Part shown: positions 61,404-64,000 of the stretch, in pieces
Layout: the number at the start of each line of letters is the position of its first letter
Position numbering within the stretch: position 1 is the first letter of the stretch
Assembly: GCA_036350795.1 (NCBI GenBank)
Contig: JAZBNV010000035.1
Span: 1-64,000 of the forward strand
Direction: 5' to 3'
DNA: 64,000 nt
Source: JAUVKT01 sp036350795
GTDB taxonomy: Bacteria; Bacteroidota; Bacteroidia; Bacteroidales; VadinHA17
Notes under the pieces: generated by a model
The model's input: the letters and a program-made list of their open reading frames with translations, nothing else
Databases searched by the model: none
Told to the model about the DNA's origin: nothing
Made by a program: the position numbers and the translations under genes

Positions 61404-62522
61404 ATGAGAAAACTATCACATTTATTGCTACTATTCGCTTCAGTTGCGTTTGTACTGGTATCCTGCGAAGGTCCGATGGGACCTGAAGGCCCGGCAGGAC
61501 CGGCAGGTGCAGCAGGTGCAACCGGTGCAACCGGTGCAACCGGCCCAAAGGGGGATACCGGTGATGCAGGTACAACAACCTGTATCCAGTGCCACGACAA
61601 CTCTACTTCAATTTCGCTGGCCACATTCCAGTATGATATGTCGGGTCATGCTATGGCTGAAATAACAAATTATGGCAACAGGACCTATGGTACTTCTTAT
61701 CCTAATGGTATTTGCGCACAGTGCCACGTAAGCCAGGGATTTAAAGAATTCTTTGAGACGGGAACAATAGTTAATGCACCCTACACTAACCCGCAAAATA
61801 CAAACTGCTACACCTGTCATGAGATCCACGAAACCTTTACAGAAGATGATTGGGGATTAACACATGATGAGTCATTCGACCTTTTGCTTGGGGGAACTTT
61901 CGATAAGGGTTCAGGTAATCTGTGCGCCAAGTGTCACCAGTCAGTCACCTTAGTTCCAACTCCAGTTGTTGGAGGCACAGGAGTAAATATCACTTCTGAC
62001 AGGTGGGGAGCTCACCACTCGCCAAATGCCAACGTTGTTGCAGCCGAAGGCCTTTATGAAACTGCTGGAACAACTTCTTATCCTGCAACTTTTGCCCATT
62101 ATGCCGGAAATTCATGCGTAACCTGCCATATGGCTGCTGCCAATGGCAACGATGCTGGCGGACATACATGGAGCATGGAGTATGATTACCATGGCGATGA
62201 GACTTTCAACTTTAATGCCTGTTCAGCATGTCATGGCGACAAAACAGCAACACTGGCAGCAATGGATGATTTACAGACAGAGATCGCAACCAAACTTGAA
62301 ACTCTCAGGGTGCTTCTGGATGATGACGCTGTAAATATTTACAACCCGGATAACGGACGTAATTTTACAGGTAGCTTCAGTGATGATGTAGCCGGTGCTT
62401 ATCTGAACTGGCAGCTTATTCTTGAAGACAAGAGTATGGGAATGCACAACCCTTCTTATGTAAGGGCTGTTCTTGACAACACCATCGCAGCTATGGATGC
62501 GATTGTTAACCCGACTAAGTAA
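61404..62522 (+). CDS. Hexaheme c-type cytochrome lipoprotein with collagen-like segment
   Basis: The 372-residue protein has a lipoprotein signal (lipid Cys21), then 11 uninterrupted Gly-X-Y triplets (residues 23-55, plus Gly56) and six CxxCH heme motifs (first Cys at 60, 104, 135, 174, 238 and 273). Extra His residues (for example HH at 204-205) may serve as distal ligands. The C-terminal 90 residues lack heme sites. It is anchored to the membrane by lipid and could carry electrons in the periplasm or at the cell surface. The FNR-type site upstream and ccsBA next door suggest low-oxygen expression. A strong terminator follows. The redox partner is unknown. Confidence 0.92.
   Translation: MRKLSHLLLLFASVAFVLVSCEGPMGPEGPAGPAGAAGATGATGATGPKGDTGDAGTTTCIQCHDNSTSISLATFQYDMSGHAMAEITNYGNRTYGTSYPNGICAQCHVSQGFKEFFETGTIVNAPYTNPQNTNCYTCHEIHETFTEDDWGLTHDESFDLLLGGTFDKGSGNLCAKCHQSVTLVPTPVVGGTGVNITSDRWGAHHSPNANVVAAEGLYETAGTTSYPATFAHYAGNSCVTCHMAAANGNDAGGHTWSMEYDYHGDETFNFNACSACHGDKTATLAAMDDLQTEIATKLETLRVLLDDDAVNIYNPDNGRNFTGSFSDDVAGAYLNWQLILEDKSMGMHNPSYVRAVLDNTIAAMDAIVNPTK
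61506..61541 (+). repeat. In-frame 9-base repeats encoding collagen-like Gly-Ala-Thr triplets
   Basis: GGTGCAGCA (61506-61514) is followed by three exact copies of GGTGCAACC (61515-61541). Slippage would add or remove whole Gly-X-Y triplets without breaking the frame, changing stalk length. Confidence 0.8.
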
Positions 62523-62553
62523 CCTGACCTCTAGCTTAGTAGAAATAAAATGG

Positions 62554-62586
62554 AAGGCTCTCCGGTTTCGGAGGGCCTTTTTTTTG
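62554..62586 (+). terminator. Terminator of the hexaheme cytochrome gene
   Basis: AAGGCTCTCCG and CGGAGGGCCTT (62554-62579, one G-U pair, 4-base loop) form a strong stem followed by eight to nine Ts. Confidence 0.9.
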
Positions 62587-62589
62587 GAA

Positions 62590-62822
62590 GAGATTCTCAC
62601 AGATTAAAAAGGGATTAACACGAATAAATCACAGGTCCATCCATAAGTTATCATTCCAGACTACCCCATTTACCCTATACTCATCCACTCTCTACTCGCT
62701 GCCCTTCGCACAAAAAGAAAGCCACGGATCCGAAGATCCGCGGCAACATAGATAATCTGTGAAATCAATTCTTAGTCCCTGCCAACAGGCAGGGGTCTTT
62801 AATCTGAGTAAATCTGTGGTCT
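62590..62822. repeat. Gene-free stretch of degenerate repeats and hairpins
   Basis: This stretch has no convincing gene. It holds repeated AATCTGTG-type words (for example at 62754 and 62810), a purine/pyrimidine-rich part (CTCATCCACTCTCTACTCGC) and two hairpins: CGGATC-CGAA-GATCCG (62725-62740) and CCCTGCC-AACA-GGCAGGG (62776-62793). The second lies just after the monoheme cytochrome gene on the minus strand and may act as its terminator, though no U-tract follows. Confidence 0.6.
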
Positions 62823-63239
62823 TTACTTCTTAAAGGTACGCATATAGTTTACACAATGCCAGATGTCAGTATCAGGAACTTTGTTCTCATACTTGGGCAT
62901 CTCACCTCTTCCGAATTTTGTTTTGTAGAAATGTTCGCCATCAGTCTGACCCTGGTACTGATCAATTGAGAAGTCACCGGAAAATGTTTTAAGCGCGCGG
63001 GCTTTTACTCCGTCACCCAGACCGGCTTTACCATGACAGGAAGCACAATACTTCTTATAAACTACCATACCCTTTTGCTGACTGGCAGCGTCATTTGCTA
63101 CAGGGTTCTCCATATTCTTGTACTTGGCAGGTACTTCCCATGGTTCCGGCATCTTTTGCTGCTGAGGGGTCATAGAAACAAGCATGGCTCCAAGTGCAAC
63201 AACCAGCAGACTTAATGTTAAAACTTTAAATGTTTTCAT
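62823..63239 (-). CDS. Monoheme c-type cytochrome
   Basis: A 138-residue exported protein: a signal peptide or N-terminal anchor (MKTFKVLTLSLLVVALGAML), a linker, and a small class-I cytochrome c domain with CASCH (about 69-73) and a C-terminal region with the likely Met ligand in GRGEMPKYENKV (about 113). GKAGLGDGVKA after the heme motif is typical. It probably shuttles electrons in the periplasm. It needs the CcsBA system encoded 2.3 kb away. It is 49 bases downstream of the partial gene at the right edge and may be co-transcribed with it. Confidence 0.93.
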   Translation of the reverse strand: MKTFKVLTLSLLVVALGAMLVSMTPQQQKMPEPWEVPAKYKNMENPVANDAASQQKGMVVYKKYCASCHGKAGLGDGVKARALKTFSGDFSIDQYQGQTDGEHFYKTKFGRGEMPKYENKVPDTDIWHCVNYMRTFKK

Positions 63240-63288
63240 AACTATTAATTTTAATTCAAAATAAAAATATCAATTATCGTGCAAAAGT

Positions 63289-64000
63289 TTATTTATTGGC
63301 ATCTAATTTATTTCCTGTTCTTTTAATCCTGATAATACTTATAATGGCAAAAAGATAATGTCCCCATACACCAACAAGCATTACCGAGAGTGTAATAATC
63401 ATCCACAGCGGTGCTATTTGTGTCCACAAAGCTCTGTGTGTTTCGGCTATTTCATGAGATGAGGGAACTCCCCAGTTGGTATCAATCCTTTTCTCCACGT
63501 TTGCAAACTGCCAGTGATCTTCGAAACGGCCGATAACAGTTAACTTACCATGTTCATCACCAGGGATATCACCAGGAAACTCAATAACAGCCTCTCCATC
63601 TTCAAAATAACCTTCTCCAACAGGCAGCATACTGAACATGCGGGGCACAAATACATAAATATCTTCATCAGTAACAGGTACTTTTTCCCCGTCTACAAGT
63701 GTATAGGCAGTAAGGTGGACCAGCCTCCCTTCCTCATCATTTTCAGTAAGTGTCATACCCAGGTGGACATCCATCAGTGTTAGCTCTTCCATCGCCATCT
63801 CAATTCCTTCAGCACCTTCAAATTCAGCATAGAACCACCAGTTGTTTTCTTCATCCACAGGCAGCTTCATGTTGTCAGGTATTATATAGCTTGCTATTCC
63901 TTTATTATTGGTTAGAGCTTCACCCAGAAGTTCCATCTCCTCCATATTAGTATAGAACTTAACCCTTAAACCCGGAAGAGGAACCAGGCCTATACCGGTA
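63289..64000 (-). CDS. Membrane-anchored beta-rich protein, partial (N terminus beyond right edge)
   Basis: The frame is open to the window edge: upstream of the first in-window ATG (63945) it continues as GIGLVPLPGLRVKFYTN without a stop, so the start lies outside. About 237 residues are visible. Two similar beta-rich units can be seen (around LGEALTNNKGIASYIIPDNM and VGEGYFEDGEAVIEFPGDIP, each followed by DExxx...F-E/G strands), then one transmembrane helix (APLWMIITLSVMLVGVWGHY) and a short basic tail. I do not recognise the family. Its place next to a monoheme cytochrome suggests a membrane-bound role in electron transfer. Confidence 0.75.
   Translation of the reverse strand, partial: TGIGLVPLPGLRVKFYTNMEEMELLGEALTNNKGIASYIIPDNMKLPVDEENNWWFYAEFEGAEGIEMAMEELTLMDVHLGMTLTENDEEGRLVHLTAYTLVDGEKVPVTDEDIYVFVPRMFSMLPVGEGYFEDGEAVIEFPGDIPGDEHGKLTVIGRFEDHWQFANVEKRIDTNWGVPSSHEIAETHRALWTQIAPLWMIITLSVMLVGVWGHYLFAIISIIRIKRTGNKLDANK

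Noticed and set aside
61385..61624. Proline/alanine-rich ORFs antisense to the cytochrome gene
   Set aside because: They are the reverse image of the Gly-X-Y codons and have no start signals.

Overview
This window comes from the chromosome of a Bacteroidota bacterium, most likely of the Bacteroidales/Marinilabiliales type. The evidence is several largely Bacteroidota-restricted families (DUF4290, DUF5683, DUF3667, a CcsB-CcsA fusion, a DAHP synthase-chorismate mutase fusion, a TonB receptor with a carboxypeptidase-regulatory-like domain). Promoters also follow the Bacteroidota pattern TTG/TTTG-N19-20-TAnnTTTG, and few genes have a clear Shine-Dalgarno sequence. HydF, a flavodiiron protein, an FNR-type regulator, aspartase and c-type cytochromes suggest an anaerobe or microaerobe with some respiratory capacity. 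I found no insertion sequence, integrase, phage gene or CRISPR array; this is mostly ordinary core chromosome.

Layout. 1-2.2 kb: a truncated membrane gene, then a small membrane protein, a zinc-ribbon protein and a membrane LuxR-type regulator. 2.2-6.1 kb (minus): a thiamine-salvage operon (TonB receptor, PnuT transporter, thiamine pyrophosphokinase) behind a TPP riboswitch. 6.2-13.8 kb: a DUF3052-like protein, an M1 peptidase, DUF4290-murA-ridA, a DUF1338 enzyme and grpE-dnaJ. 13.9-18.9 kb: a NatAB-like ABC exporter, an NtrC-like regulator without an HTH domain and an outer-membrane protein. 18.9-25.6 kb: aspartase, a DUF2079 protein, an ECF sigma/membrane partner/DUF4097 module and hydF. 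25.6-32.5 kb (minus): parA-parB-DUF5683-lytic transglycosylase-SGNH/MBOAT O-acyltransferase. 32.7-37.1 kb: lipid kinase, glutaminyl cyclase, HAD phosphatase, pssA and DAHP synthase-chorismate mutase, packed with overlapping ends. 37.1-46.2 kb: hsp20, flavodiiron protein, rsfS-ftsH-cdsA-psd, birA, pyrE, Nudix, coaD. 46.2-55.6 kb: SLC12-like transporter, lon, rpmE2, an acetyltransferase, a class V aminotransferase and a flippase. 55.7-57.2 kb: tRNA-His and small or uncharacterised genes. 57.4-64 kb: a cytochrome locus.

The most notable stretch is 57.4-64 kb. A CcsBA heme-attachment fusion and an FNR-type regulator with an N-terminal cysteine cluster lie divergent from a six-heme lipoprotein cytochrome that carries a collagen-like Gly-X-Y stalk. 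A perfect FNR-type palindrome (TTGATATATATCAA) sits between them. A monoheme cytochrome and a membrane-anchored beta-rich protein follow.

Other points of interest are a shared motif (TGTCATTWTGTC) upstream of grpE and hsp20, with a related palindrome upstream of lon; a MurA with Asp in place of the fosfomycin-target Cys; an SGNH-MBOAT fusion next to a lytic transglycosylase; and an imperfect inverted repeat of two terminators after tRNA-His. Functions are read from motifs and family knowledge; no database search was run.
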